A stretch of 64,000 bases of DNA. Origin: Opitutia bacterium. Lineage in GTDB: Bacteria; Verrucomicrobiota; Verrucomicrobiia; Opitutales; Opitutaceae. The position numbers were made by a program, and so were the translations under genes. The first letter of the stretch is position 1. Each line of letters opens with the position of its first letter. The notes below the pieces were generated by a model that had not been told where the DNA came from, made no database searches, and was given only the letters and a program-made list of their open reading frames with translations. Shown in pieces: positions 1 to 8,545 of this stretch. The stretch spans positions 1-64,000 of the forward strand of contig JACPPI010000011.1 in the NCBI GenBank assembly GCA_016190985.1. The letters run 5' to 3'.

Positions 1-123
1 TCGTCGAACACGGCTGGGAGTTGAGCCTCCACGCGACCCGGGCCCTGCGCCGCATGCGCCGCCGGCCGCGGATCATCCGGGCCTGCTGGGTTCAATCTGA
101 GCTTTGCCTTTAACGTCAGGCTA

Positions 124-396
124 TTAGGCGAATCTCAATAGTTTAGCAAGGAAGCCCGGTTCGTCGAAGCTGCAACCGGAGCCGACCATGTAGCTCGGGC
201 AGAAATAGATTCCTCCCTTGGAAATGCTGCGGACCCCCCACTTGTGGCCAGCTGGATCGATGAGATCGAAGCCGGCCCCCTCGCTGGGAGCCAACCGCCC
301 CTTGATCACTTCGTGGGCAATGCGACGTTCAAGCAAGAAGGAGACGCGCCGGCCGTCTAGGCTTGCCCCGATTTGACGGACAGAGCGTTGAGCCAA
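124..396 (-). pseudogene. Truncated gene fragment beside the IS3 element
   Basis: An open frame of 90 codons whose ATG and first dozen codons lie inside the left end of the IS element (from 363 up), so the native 5' end is gone. The body has a globular, non-repetitive composition (for example GGIYFCPSYMVGSG), unlike a shadow frame. It stops abruptly after FLAKLLRFA, which reads like a second truncation near 140. I do not recognise the family; a small nuclease-like protein is only a guess. Its orientation is opposite to the fragment on the other side of the IS, so the two are not halves of one gene. Confidence 0.4.
363..383 (+). repeat. IS3 left terminal inverted repeat
   Basis: Left end of the element. 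It pairs with 1600-1620, and the outermost ten bases TTGCCCCGAT are identical in the complement. Confidence 0.8.
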
Positions 397-411
397 ATAA
401 AGGACTCAACC

Positions 412-753
412 ATGAAGACCAACCAAGCGGCTGGTGCCACGCGCCAGCGACGTGACGAGGCGTTCAAGCAGGAAGCGGTGCGCCTTTGGCAGAGCAGTGG
501 CCGGTCGGCGCAGACGACCGCCCAGGAACTGGGCATCAAAGAAGATGCTCTCTACCGGTGGAGGCGGGCAGGCCAGTTGGCCCGGTCCTCCGGGCCGGCT
601 GGCCTGCCCGCCAGCAAGGATGCTTTGCCGGCCGAGATCATGCGGCTGCGGCAGGAAGTCGTCCGCCTGACCGAGCAACGTGACATCCTAAAAAAAGCCG
701 CGGGCCTCCTCTCCGAACCGCCGCCCAGAGGTATGCCCGGATCCAGAGCCTGA
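412..753 (+). CDS. IS3-family transposase OrfA
   Basis: DNA-binding subunit of 113 aa. It begins with a helix-turn-helix resembling IS3/IS911 OrfA (residues about 10-55: EAFKQEAVRLWQ followed by AQELGIKEDALYRWR) and ends in a leucine-zipper-like heptad segment (EIMRLRQEVVRLTEQRDILKKA). The ATG at 412 (ACCATGAAGACC) is preferred over an upstream start at 373 that would lie within the inverted repeat. The slippery A7G at 690-697 lies in the zipper region, where IS3 elements make the OrfAB fusion by -1 frameshifting; that mechanism is inferred from the family. Confidence 0.85.
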   Translation: MKTNQAAGATRQRRDEAFKQEAVRLWQSSGRSAQTTAQELGIKEDALYRWRRAGQLARSSGPAGLPASKDALPAEIMRLRQEVVRLTEQRDILKKAAGLLSEPPPRGMPGSRA

Positions 754-785
754 GCGGCGAACACCCCATCACCGGTCTGTGCGCG

Positions 786-1577
786 GTGCTCGAAGCCTCC
801 CGCAGTGGCTATTATGCTTGGCGGGATCGTCCGCCCAGCACCCGGGCCCAAGCCGATGCCGTGCTCCGGCCGCAGATCCGGCAGGCGCATGCCGCTTCCG
901 GTGGCACCTATGGCAGCCCGCGGATCCTGCGGGAACTCCAGCAGCCGGTCGGACGCAAACGCATCGCCCGGTTGATGCGGGAGGAGGCCATCCAGGGCCG
1001 GTCCCCGCGACGTTACCGGGTCGTGACGACGGACAGCCGGCATGATGAGCCCATCGCGCCCAATCTGCTCGCGACGGCCGCGCCCCCGACCAAACCCAAC
1101 GAGACGTGGGGCACCGATATCACCTATGTGGCGACCGACGAGGGCTGGCTGTATCTGGCCGGGGTGCTCGACCTGTTCAGCCGCCGCTTGGTCGGCTGGG
1201 CCTTGGGGTCGAACCTGGCGACCGCCTTGCCCTTGGCCGCCCTGCTCATGGCGATCCGGCAACGCCAGCCTGCACCCGGCTTGATCCATCACTCGGACCG
1301 GGGCGTCCAATACGCTTCGGCGGACTATCGCAGCGAACTGGCCCGGCATCAGCTCGTGGCCTCCATGAGCCGCCGGGCCAACTGCTACGACAACGCCACG
1401 ATGGAGTCGTTCTGGAGCACGCTCAAACTGGAGCTGGTCTATCGGCGGCGCTTCGCCACCCGCGCGGAGGCCACCACGGCGATCTTTGCCTACATCGAGG
1501 GCTTCTACAACCGCACCCGACTCCACTCCGCCCTCGGCTACCAATCCCCCCTCGACTTCGAGGCCAACCAAAACTAA
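786..1577 (+). CDS. IS3-family transposase OrfB (DDE integrase core)
   Basis: Catalytic half of the transposase, 263 aa from the first ATG; the frame is open upstream to the slippery site, so the working protein is probably the OrfAB fusion. It starts with the HTH_21-type segment (SRSGYYAW, GTYGSPRI) and has the rve core with WGTDITYV (first Asp), HHSDRGVQY (second Asp) and NATMESFWSTLK (Glu), the D-D-E triad of the family. The C-terminal FYNRTRLHSALGYQSP motif is standard. It ends 43 bp before the right inverted repeat boundary. Confidence 0.92.
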   Translation: MLEASRSGYYAWRDRPPSTRAQADAVLRPQIRQAHAASGGTYGSPRILRELQQPVGRKRIARLMREEAIQGRSPRRYRVVTTDSRHDEPIAPNLLATAAPPTKPNETWGTDITYVATDEGWLYLAGVLDLFSRRLVGWALGSNLATALPLAALLMAIRQRQPAPGLIHHSDRGVQYASADYRSELARHQLVASMSRRANCYDNATMESFWSTLKLELVYRRRFATRAEATTAIFAYIEGFYNRTRLHSALGYQSPLDFEANQN

Positions 1578-1599
1578 CCATCAACCATCCCCTCAACCC

Positions 1600-1620
1600 C
1601 TGTCCATTTTATCGGGGCAA
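1600..1620 (-). repeat. IS3 right terminal inverted repeat
   Basis: Right end of the element (ATCGGGGCAA at the outer edge), complementary to 363-383. Confidence 0.8.
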
Positions 1621-1972
1621 TCCCAAACCGTATGATCCAACCGGCAAAGGAGAATATGCATACCTCGACGGCCTCGCTGGACTCTTCAGTAGCAAGAAAC
1701 TTCTCAGAGAAGTCACTGATGTGCATGAATCGCTTGGCTTCATCGCCCGCTCGCGCACCAAGGCCGTCGGGGCACAATCGTTGACTGGCTACACTGCTAC
1801 CGGCAGTCCCTTGGGTATCATATCCAACAGATTGAATCTAAACGCTCAGCCCTTCGGATTCACCGGAGCTAGTGATGAACATAGCGCCCAATTCAACCGG
1901 CCGATACAACGGCAATTGATAGGATTCTATAGAACCATCGTCGATGCGGTTGTGCCTGCGCCCTCACCATGA
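1621..1972 (+). pseudogene. 3' remnant of a larger gene cut by the IS3 element
   Basis: An open frame entering directly from the IS right end encodes about 115 residues (NPKPYDPTGKGEYAYLDG ... VVPAPSP). It ends in a TGA that overlaps the ATG of the next gene (ATGA at 1969-1972), which supports this as the real coding frame. The segment DEHSAQFNRPIQ followed by GFYRT resembles the catalytic-histidine tail of alpha/beta-hydrolase effectors, for example type VI lipases, but this is a tentative reading. Its N-terminal part is absent from the window. It is not transcribed from its own promoter any more, but could be read from the IS. Confidence 0.55.
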
Positions 1973-3150
1973 AAAAGTATATCATAATTTTAGTAGGGCT
2001 AGTTCTTATTGGCGTCATCATATGGCTAGGCATTAGCCGCTACAATTTATCTCCTCCATTGGCTTCGCGCTCTACGGTTAGTAATTCGCAGCTTTCAGAT
2101 AAAACGAACACTGGTGCCCAGCAGAATTCTTCTACAAAGCAAAACCCAACAGTGTCTGATGAAGATAAAGCCCTAGACGCAGCATACAGGGCCAGACGGC
2201 AGCGTGAGCGGCAGGCACTTGCGGATAAAGATGAACGTGATTTCAATACGCCCATCACATTTTACGGTATCGTGCTTGATGAAAAAGACCTACAAGTCAG
2301 TGCTCCCACGGTCTTATATGCCAGCATTGATGGCTCATTTGATGGGGAAAGGAAACTGCAAGGAGATCAGGGGGGTCGTTTTACCATATCAGGTATCCGC
2401 GGCAAGTATCTGGACGTGAAGGTAGCGCATCCAGGTTATTACGAAATTGGCGAATCAAGACGTAGATTTACTTACGCTAGCAATGATCGCGGGCCGGACT
2501 TCAAACCCGATCCCGCCAAGTCTGAGATTTTCCGGCTCCGGAAGAAAGGCGAGGCCGCCGAGCTGGTGCGAGAGGATGAACGTGTCCTGTTCACCAAAGA
2601 GGATGGGCATGCGCGCAGCTTCAGCCTTTACGACCACTCGCGGCGGCGCGACCAACCCGACTATGTGATCTTGCAGGGAGTCGATACGGCTGAACTCGAC
2701 CGGCAGGGCAAACCTGTCCGCCGGTTGGAAATGGTTGTGCCAAAGGGAGGCATCCAGCAGCGCACTGATCCGTTCGCCTTTGTCGCGCCCAGTGACGGTT
2801 ATCAGTCCAGCATGTATTACATGCGCATACCCGGTCAGCCGCTCGACTACTTCGTGAAATTCGACAACGGCAACTACGGCCGCTTCACCATCATGGGCTC
2901 CGGCGGCGAATACTGGATTGAGTCATATCTAAATCCCGACCAGTCGCCCAACCTCGAATACGACCCTGCCAAGGAAATCACCGTTATTCGCAACGGCCTC
3001 ATGGGTATCGACCTGCTCTACCCGGCGAGCGACGACCCCAACAAGCCCACGCCCAAGTCGACTCCGTCCAAACCCGTCGAGCGTCCTGGCGGGACGCTTA
3101 TCGAACGCCGCCGCAACGCCGCTCCCCCGCCAGCACCTCCGCGCAGTTGA
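1969..3150 (+). CDS. Membrane-anchored protein of unknown function (AT-rich gene)
   Basis: A 393-aa protein that I do not recognise by family. It has an N-terminal membrane anchor (residues 4-22, IIILVGLVLIGVIIWLGI), a Ser/Thr/Gln-rich linker, a highly charged stretch (AAYRARRQRERQALADKDERD) and then a beta-rich region resembling a carboxypeptidase-regulatory or transthyretin-like fold (residues about 85-175). A second domain is followed by a Pro-rich tail (residues about 360-393). The first third is visibly AT-richer than surrounding genes, suggesting acquisition. Its start overlaps the stop of the truncated upstream gene, so the two were translationally coupled. An effector/partner or toxin/immunity pairing is possible but unproven. 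Confidence 0.75.
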   Translation: MKKYIIILVGLVLIGVIIWLGISRYNLSPPLASRSTVSNSQLSDKTNTGAQQNSSTKQNPTVSDEDKALDAAYRARRQRERQALADKDERDFNTPITFYGIVLDEKDLQVSAPTVLYASIDGSFDGERKLQGDQGGRFTISGIRGKYLDVKVAHPGYYEIGESRRRFTYASNDRGPDFKPDPAKSEIFRLRKKGEAAELVREDERVLFTKEDGHARSFSLYDHSRRRDQPDYVILQGVDTAELDRQGKPVRRLEMVVPKGGIQQRTDPFAFVAPSDGYQSSMYYMRIPGQPLDYFVKFDNGNYGRFTIMGSGGEYWIESYLNPDQSPNLEYDPAKEITVIRNGLMGIDLLYPASDDPNKPTPKSTPSKPVERPGGTLIERRRNAAPPPAPPRS

Positions 3151-3198
3151 ACCTGATGCCTCGCGGGGTGAGGGCACCCGCCCACAACCAAGACTCAA

Positions 3199-3762
3199 TC
3201 ACCGCAGCGCCACGGGCGGGCCGAGCACCTCGCGCAGGATGAAGGCCCGGCGCAACGCCGCCGGCTCGCGTAAATCATCCAAGACCGTGGAGCGGGAGAG
3301 CGCCCGGGCATCTGACGCGTGATCGGCAGTCGCCGCCTCGTATTGCGCCCGCTTCAAGGCAGCGGTCTTCATCATCTGTGCCTCCGCCAGTTTCTCAGCC
3401 AGCGCCGCCTGCTCCTCCAGGATTTCCGCCTGCCGCTGGGCCTCATAATGCACCGTGCTCGCACGTCGCACCGGTGTGCCTTGCGTCACCACCACTTCGC
3501 GTATCACGGGTGGCGGTTCGTCAGATTCAACCTGTGGCCGCACCGGTTGTTCGTTGGCATAGCCGCGCCCTCGCTCGGCGATCTTGCGCTGGATCTCTTC
3601 GCGGATCTTGCGTGTGCGCTCGGCCAACTCGGGATCGTCGAAGGTCGCCTCGGGAGTCGAGGCCTCTTCCTCCCCCGCCCCTTTGCGGTTTTTGCTCAGC
3701 CACCAGGCGATCGAGCCGGCGATGGCGATGATGAGCTGAAGATGATCGAGAACCCAGTCCAT
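3199..3762 (-). CDS. Conserved hypothetical membrane-anchored coiled-coil protein
   Basis: 187 aa from the ATG at 3762 (MDWVLDHLQL); an upstream in-frame ATG at 3801 is less likely. One N-terminal transmembrane segment (LQLIIAIAGSIAWWL) is followed by a charged, Glu/Arg/Ala-rich cytoplasmic or periplasmic domain with coiled-coil character (QRQAEILEEQAALAEKLAEA). The C-terminus RRAFILREVLGPPVALR is a pattern shared by small proteins of this lineage, from memory only. It lies 99 bp downstream of floA on the same strand and could be the last gene of that operon. No enzymatic motif is seen. Confidence 0.7.
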   Translation of the reverse strand: MDWVLDHLQLIIAIAGSIAWWLSKNRKGAGEEEASTPEATFDDPELAERTRKIREEIQRKIAERGRGYANEQPVRPQVESDEPPPVIREVVVTQGTPVRRASTVHYEAQRQAEILEEQAALAEKLAEAQMMKTAALKRAQYEAATADHASDARALSRSTVLDDLREPAALRRAFILREVLGPPVALR

Positions 3763-3861
3763 GATGTTGAAAGTATCAAGAGACCAAGGACCAAGTAACA
3801 AGAGACCGGAGTGACCGCGTTGTCACCTGCCCTGATCCTGTCACTTGATCCCTGTTACTTT

Positions 3862-4866
3862 TCACTTCTTCCCCTCGGGATGGGCGATGGACGAACGCAT
3901 GCCGGTGTCGGCCTGGATGTTTTCCATCTTGTAATAGTCCATGACGCCGAGGCGGCCGGTGCGGAAGGCCTCGGCCATGGCGAGCGGCACCTGGGCCTGG
4001 GCCTCGACAACCTTGGCCTGCATCTCCTGCACGCGGGCCTTCATCTCCTGCTCAAGGGCGACGGCGGCCGCGCGGCGGATTTCGGCCTGGGCCTGGGCCA
4101 TGTTCTTGTTGGCCTCGGCCTGCGATTCCTGGAGCTTGGCGCCCACGTTCTCGCCCACGTCCACGTCGGCGATGTCGATGGAGAGAATCTCATAGGCGGT
4201 GCCGACGTCGAGGCCGCGCGCGAGCACGGTCTTGGAAATGCTGTCGGGATTTTCCAGCACCTGCTTGTAACTCTCCGCCGCGCCGATGGTCGTCACGATG
4301 CCCTCGCCCACGCGCGCGATGATCGTCTCCTCCTTGGCGCCACCGACGAAGCGGGTGAGGTTGGTGCGCACGGTGACGCGCGCCTTCACCTTCACCTGGA
4401 TGCCGTCCTTGGCCACGCCGTCAATGGTGGTGCGGCCGCCCTCGGGATTGGGGCAGTCGATGACCTTGGGGTCGACCGAGGTGCGGACGGCCTCGACCAC
4501 GGATTTGCCGGAGCCCTTGGTCGCCAGATCGATGGCGCAGGCGCGGTCCCAGTTCAGCTCGATGCCGGCCTTTTGCGCGGCGATGAGCGCCTGCACGGTC
4601 GGCACCACGTTGCCGCCGGCCTGGAAGTGCGAGGCGATCTGGTCGGCGCTCAGCTCGATGCCGGCGCGCACGGCCGTGATGCGGGCATCCACCACGAGCC
4701 CGTAGGGGATGCTGGCCAGCTTCATGGCGATGAGCTTGGAGATGCCGACGGGCGCGCCGTTAAACAACGCCCGGACAAAGGCGCCGACGAGGCTGAAGAC
4801 GAGGCCGGCGACAAACAGGCCGAAGATGCCGACGATGACGAGAACAGTGATGGTGAATCCGCTCAT
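3862..4866 (-). CDS. floA: Flotillin-like protein FloA
   Basis: A 334-aa membrane scaffold protein of the FloA/YqfA (UPF0365) family, which organises ordered lipid microdomains in the cytoplasmic membrane. The N-terminus is a hydrophobic hairpin (residues 5-35). It is followed by the SPFH/Band-7 domain (about 40-220) and a C-terminal Ala/Glu-rich region with repeated EA-type motifs ([27 protein letters not shown] and on). Length and order match the family. It is the third gene of a minus-strand operon with two NfeD proteins; its ATG overlaps the stop of the short NfeD gene (ATGA, 4863-4866). The nfeD-floA pairing is the standard bacterial arrangement. Confidence 0.93.
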   Translation of the reverse strand: MSGFTITVLVIVGIFGLFVAGLVFSLVGAFVRALFNGAPVGISKLIAMKLASIPYGLVVDARITAVRAGIELSADQIASHFQAGGNVVPTVQALIAAQKAGIELNWDRACAIDLATKGSGKSVVEAVRTSVDPKVIDCPNPEGGRTTIDGVAKDGIQVKVKARVTVRTNLTRFVGGAKEETIIARVGEGIVTTIGAAESYKQVLENPDSISKTVLARGLDVGTAYEILSIDIADVDVGENVGAKLQESQAEANKNMAQAQAEIRRAAAVALEQEMKARVQEMQAKVVEAQAQVPLAMAEAFRTGRLGVMDYYKMENIQADTGMRSSIAHPEGKK

Positions 4867-5342
4867 GAGGAGGTTTGGTTTTTGGTTACGATCAGACGAA
4901 AATTGTCGAGGCCGGTCACGCGGACGGGGACGCCCTTGGCGAGATAGCCGGATTGGGAGAAGGCCTCATACTGCCGGCCCTGCACGGTGACATAGCCGCT
5001 CGGCGCCAGCGCCGTGGCGGTCTCGCCGGCCTGGTTCAGGATCGCGTTCAGATCGGCCACCACTGGCTGGCTGGTGCCGTCCACCGTGGCGTGCATCGAG
5101 AGTTTCCTGGCGAATCTGGTCTTGGGCAGGACAACAAACTCGACGTAGAACGTGGCGCCCAATAGCACGCCGCCGCCCAGCAGCGCGATCAATCCGCCGT
5201 CCATGCCGTAGAGGCTGAAGGCCATCACCACCCCGGCGACGATGGCGAGGCCGCCGAGGATTCCCAACACGATGCCGGGAACAAAGACCTCAAGAGCGAG
5301 GAGCAAGACGCCGGCCAGAAAAAGGGTGATGATCGTGGTCAT
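4863..5342 (-). CDS. Short NfeD-family membrane protein
   Basis: A 159-aa NfeD protein without the protease domain. Two or three transmembrane helices occupy residues 3-75 ([25 protein letters not shown] carries the typical hydrophobic Gly-rich pattern). A C-terminal soluble OB-fold NfeD domain follows (residues about 100-155, [22 protein letters not shown]). It overlaps both neighbours by 4 bp, so it is translationally coupled between the long NfeD protease and floA. NfeD proteins are membrane partners of flotillins and SPFH proteins; the exact role here is inferred from this arrangement. Confidence 0.88.
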   Translation of the reverse strand: MTTIITLFLAGVLLLALEVFVPGIVLGILGGLAIVAGVVMAFSLYGMDGGLIALLGGGVLLGATFYVEFVVLPKTRFARKLSMHATVDGTSQPVVADLNAILNQAGETATALAPSGYVTVQGRQYEAFSQSGYLAKGVPVRVTGLDNFRLIVTKNQTSS

Positions 5343-6769
5343 GCGCGGTTCTCCTTCTCCACGATGAGGCCAAAATCCGTGCGCCCCTTCACCACGATGG
5401 CCGTGTTCGCGCTCACGGAACCGAGGCTGACTTTCGCGGGATAGCGCCGGCCGTCGACCTCCACCTCGCCGCTGGGAAACAGGCCGGTCACCGCGACACC
5501 CCGCCGCCCGGTCAGGCCCTCAAGCGCGCCCGCCGCCTGCGGCGCGACGCCGGCCAGCTGCGCGGGCGCCCCCGATGCGCCTTGCATCGCCAGGTGCTGA
5601 TAGAGCGACGTCTTGGGCAGAAATTTGAGAAAGGCCGCAAACAGCCCGATGGCGATGACCAGCGCCAGGCCGAGATTGAGCACCGGCTGCATCAGCATGT
5701 CGCCCGAGAAATTCACGTTCAGCGGCTGGCCGGGCCAGTAGTCCGCCCCCGCCCAGACCAGCGAACCCAGCATGAAGACCACGCCGGTCAGCGCCACCAC
5801 CACCAGGCCGGGGAAGAAGACCAGCTCGATCGCCACCAACATGACGCCGATCGCGAAGAGCAGCGCCGGTTCATGCCCCGACAGGCCGGCCACGTAGTTG
5901 CCGAGGAAAACCAGCGCCAGCAGCGCGATGCCGACCGCGCCCGGCCAGCCGAAGCCCGGGGTCTTGAACTCGATGAAGAGCGCCAGCAGGCCGAGCCCCA
6001 TCAGGATGGGAGAAAGTTTGTTCATGTATTGCGCCAGCTCCTCGGACCAGGTGATCTCGAAGTGGCGCACCTCGTAGTTGTTCGCGCCGAACTTGCCGGT
6101 GAGCAGCGCCGTGAGGTCGGCCGCCTTGCCGGCGCCCAGCAGGGCTTGCGGCGGCTCGCCGTATTTTTCCAAAGCCTCGGTGGCGGTCAGCGAGAGCAGC
6201 TCGCCCTTGGGTTTCAGCACCTTGTCGCCGATCTTGAGTTCATAGTCTTCGTCAATCATGGCCGAGATCACCTGCCCGCGATAGCCCTTGCCCTCGGAAG
6301 AGGCCCGCATCCGCGCGCGCAGGTAGCTCACGATTTTCTGTTTCATGGTCTTGTCGACGTCGCCGCCGGTGGAGAGCACGGGGGCGGCGGCGCCGATCAC
6401 GCCGTTGGGCGCGAAATAGATCTCGTCGGTCACGGCGGAGATGAACGCGCCGGCCGACATCGCCTCCCGGTCGACGAAGGTGATTTTCCGGCCGGGAAAC
6501 TTGTCCAGCGCCTCCATGATGTCGAAGGTCACATCCAGCGCGCCGCCGGGGGTGTTCATGTCGAGCAGCACCACGTCGGCCTTCTGCGCGATCGCCTCCT
6601 TCAGGCCGCGGCGGAGGATGTAGAGCGTGGGGCTGTTGATCTCGTCCTTGACCGGAATGACGTAAACCACGGTCTTTTTGCCCGGCGGCGGCGCAGCCGC
6701 CGGCTCGGCGGCCGTGCCGGCCAGCGCACCGAGGAGCAACGCGGCGAGAAGGGCTGTCTGCTTGAACAT
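5339..6769 (-). CDS. Long NfeD protein with ClpP-class serine protease domain (NfeD1b type)
   Basis: A 476-aa membrane serine protease. A signal peptide (residues 1-21) precedes a ClpP/crotonase-fold protease domain (about 33-230). The putative catalytic Ser is S105 in REAMSAGAF, after DMNTPGGALD; the general-base Lys is probably K143 or K145 in TMKQKIVSYL, by analogy with archaeal 1510-N. Four to five transmembrane helices follow (about 255-390), then a C-terminal OB-fold NfeD domain (about 415-475, GVAVTGLFPSGEVEVDGRRYPA). It is first gene of the nfeD-nfeD-floA operon and overlaps the next gene by 4 bp. Likely membrane protein quality control near FloA domains. Confidence 0.9.
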   Translation of the reverse strand: MFKQTALLAALLLGALAGTAAEPAAAPPPGKKTVVYVIPVKDEINSPTLYILRRGLKEAIAQKADVVLLDMNTPGGALDVTFDIMEALDKFPGRKITFVDREAMSAGAFISAVTDEIYFAPNGVIGAAAPVLSTGGDVDKTMKQKIVSYLRARMRASSEGKGYRGQVISAMIDEDYELKIGDKVLKPKGELLSLTATEALEKYGEPPQALLGAGKAADLTALLTGKFGANNYEVRHFEITWSEELAQYMNKLSPILMGLGLLALFIEFKTPGFGWPGAVGIALLALVFLGNYVAGLSGHEPALLFAIGVMLVAIELVFFPGLVVVALTGVVFMLGSLVWAGADYWPGQPLNVNFSGDMLMQPVLNLGLALVIAIGLFAAFLKFLPKTSLYQHLAMQGASGAPAQLAGVAPQAAGALEGLTGRRGVAVTGLFPSGEVEVDGRRYPAKVSLGSVSANTAIVVKGRTDFGLIVEKENRA

Positions 6770-6870
6770 CAGGCGGGCAGCTTACGCTTCTCCGGCCCGC
6801 ACGCAAGCACCGCGAACTTACAATCCGCCTTCTTCTTTCAAAATCCCCGCCTCCAGGCAAGAATTAGCGC

Positions 6871-7260
6871 TCACGGCTTGGCGGCCGCCTTGCGCAAGGC
6901 TTCCGCGTTGTCCGGATCGGTGACGGCGGCGGCCCGGGCAATGGTGAGGACATCGCTCATGAACTGCTTTTCCCGGGCCGGGTTGTATTCCTTCCGGGCA
7001 CGCGCCGCCGGCGAAACGCCTCCCGGCAGGATGAGCCTGTTCAGGATGCTGCGGTCGGGCACGCTGAGATTTTTCCGGGCGAGTTCTTCATTAAACGCCT
7101 TCGGGCCAAGGATGCCGCTATGGTCCAGGCGCGGGCGCGGCGGCGGCTTCACGGTCATTTTTGGCAGTCCGAGCACATCGATATCACCGGGCGTGGCGTG
7201 GAAAGGCGGCGGGCATGGCGGCGTAGCAGTGATCAAAAAGCCCTTGCCCCGCCGTCGCAT
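6871..7260 (-). CDS. Hypothetical protein, 129 aa
   Basis: Unrecognised family. The product is Pro-rich at the N-terminus (TPPCPPPFHATPG, PKMTVKPPPRP) and then helical and charged (AFNEELARKNLSVPDRSILNRLIL). No signal peptide is convincing. The ATG at 7260 is chosen because a GAGGTGA Shine-Dalgarno-like sequence lies about 8 bases upstream and contains the stop codon of the preceding lipoprotein gene, so the two are probably translationally coupled. A shorter start at 7158 (M of KMTVKPPP) is possible. Nothing in the sequence suggests a biochemical function. Confidence 0.6.
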   Translation of the reverse strand: MRRRGKGFLITATPPCPPPFHATPGDIDVLGLPKMTVKPPPRPRLDHSGILGPKAFNEELARKNLSVPDRSILNRLILPGGVSPAARARKEYNPAREKQFMSDVLTIARAAAVTDPDNAEALRKAAAKP

Positions 7261-7267
7261 CCCGGCA

Positions 7268-8545
7268 TCACCTCGGCCCAGCTTCCTCCCAGTCCAAAAA
7301 GTATCCGACCTCGGTAAGAGACGTGGACTGGGACGTCATCATAAAGACCGCACGCAAGCCATCGGTGAAAAAGGGGTCTCCGGTCAGGTTCCTCCGTGGC
7401 GCAGACGGAGTCGAGACGCCCACTCCGCGAACAAGCCCGATTTTGGCGACATGCTGCGAGTAGAGGAGATCTTGCACGAGATATTCCCTGGCGTTGTCGA
7501 CGTCGGCGTCGATCTTGTGGGTCACGAGAGGCCAGGCCTTAAGGGTGAAACGCACTCCGATGTCGCGGCTGATCGCCCCGACCCACACCGGCTTGCCTTT
7601 GAAGCGGAGCGGGGCGAGCCAGAGGCGAAGATGGTTTCTCTCCCGAATCGTGGCCCTGGTCTTCTGAAATCCGATGTCCTGGGGGCGGCCGTAGACATAA
7701 AGAGGACTGAAGGGCGAATATTCATATTGGCCCCCAAAGACAAAGGAGGCGAAGGTTTTCCATTCAGAACCGCCATAGACTGTTTCCGTCTCATGCCATC
7801 CCCTTGCGACGAAGGCAGGCCACGGTTCGTGCCATGCCTGGCCCTCACCTCCGATGACAACAAGATTGAGCGGGTCACCGGTTGCCTTGCCTTCCTTATC
7901 GGTCGCATAGCATGGCAGGGTTTCGAGAGCCGAACGGAACTCCGCTTCGCTGTCGTAGGAGAGGATCTGATCCGTGGAGTATATCGCGTCAAAGTTCACG
8001 CTCATGTGATCGGGGCGTATTCCCGGAACTGTCAGAAAAAAGCTGAAGGTCTTCTTCTGCCGGGATCCGAGGAGTTCAACAAGGACCGCTTTTGATCCCT
8101 CCGTGAGGTTGGTGAAGAGAAATCCCGAGGAGACCGCGCCGCGGGGAACATGGAGGTCTATTTGTTGACTGTAGAAGTGGTCGTCCATTTCCCTGTTTCG
8201 GGACCAGGAAAACCTGAAATGGCTTTTCCATGATGCCTCGAGCGGAGAAAAATAGTCCTTGTCGATGCTGACCGGCAGCAGCCTGTAGTCCATCTGGTCA
8301 CGATTGTCGATCTTCAGCCAGACCGGCTGGATGCCCTTGCGGGCCAGATCAACGCCAAAGGCTTCCTTGCTTTCTGCCGCACTCAGGACGGCCACGGTGA
8401 CCGACACCGCGCCGTCGCTCTTTATCTGAGCCCGCTTAAAAAAGGCCATCTCCTTTATGGGACGAGGACTGAAGCTTGCACAGCCGTAGCCGGACAGAAG
8501 ACAGAAGCCTGCGATCGCAATGCGAGGTAAAGTTGCGGAATTCAT
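7268..8545 (-). CDS. Probable lipoprotein with LssY_C-like domain
   Basis: A 425-aa exported protein. It has an N-terminal signal with a lipobox-like Cys (LLSGYGC, Cys22, although Tyr at -2 is unusual), a central beta-rich domain (about 40-170), and a C-terminal region from about 215 on that resembles the LssY C-terminal domain: DPLNLVVIGG, HLRLWLAP and GKPVWVGAISRDIGVRF, then TDGLRAVFM. LssY_C proteins are usually attached to PAP2 or DedA membrane domains; here the domain is on a free-standing lipoprotein, and its biochemical role is unknown. It is followed after 7 bp by a hypothetical gene. Its 5' end overlaps a divergent XRE regulator frame, suggesting the regulator starts later than its first ATG. 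Confidence 0.75.
   Translation of the reverse strand: MNSATLPRIAIAGFCLLSGYGCASFSPRPIKEMAFFKRAQIKSDGAVSVTVAVLSAAESKEAFGVDLARKGIQPVWLKIDNRDQMDYRLLPVSIDKDYFSPLEASWKSHFRFSWSRNREMDDHFYSQQIDLHVPRGAVSSGFLFTNLTEGSKAVLVELLGSRQKKTFSFFLTVPGIRPDHMSVNFDAIYSTDQILSYDSEAEFRSALETLPCYATDKEGKATGDPLNLVVIGGEGQAWHEPWPAFVARGWHETETVYGGSEWKTFASFVFGGQYEYSPFSPLYVYGRPQDIGFQKTRATIRERNHLRLWLAPLRFKGKPVWVGAISRDIGVRFTLKAWPLVTHKIDADVDNAREYLVQDLLYSQHVAKIGLVRGVGVSTPSAPRRNLTGDPFFTDGLRAVFMMTSQSTSLTEVGYFLDWEEAGPR

Larger units (their letters stand above)
363..1620 (+). mobile_element. IS3-family insertion sequence (about 1.26 kb)
   Basis: The element has imperfect terminal inverted repeats at 363-383 (TTGCCCCGATTTGACGGACA and one more base) and 1600-1620 (complement), with the outer TTGCCCCGAT perfectly matched. 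Between them are the two overlapping frames typical of the family, OrfA (HTH plus leucine zipper) and OrfB (DDE integrase core). The frames are related by a -1 shift, and an A7G slippery run sits at 690-697 in the expected place. No direct target duplication is visible at the ends (left flank GGC, right flank TCC), which points to a rearrangement after insertion. Both ORFs look intact, so the element may still be active. Confidence 0.9.

Noticed and set aside
3-113. Possible C-terminal tail of a gene entering from the left edge (VEHGWELSLHATRALRRM...)
   Set aside because: Only 36 codons, with a change in codon style before the stop; too little to support a gene call.
5582-8095. Plus-strand open frame of about 837 codons
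   Set aside because: It runs across three well-supported minus-strand genes and has shadow composition.
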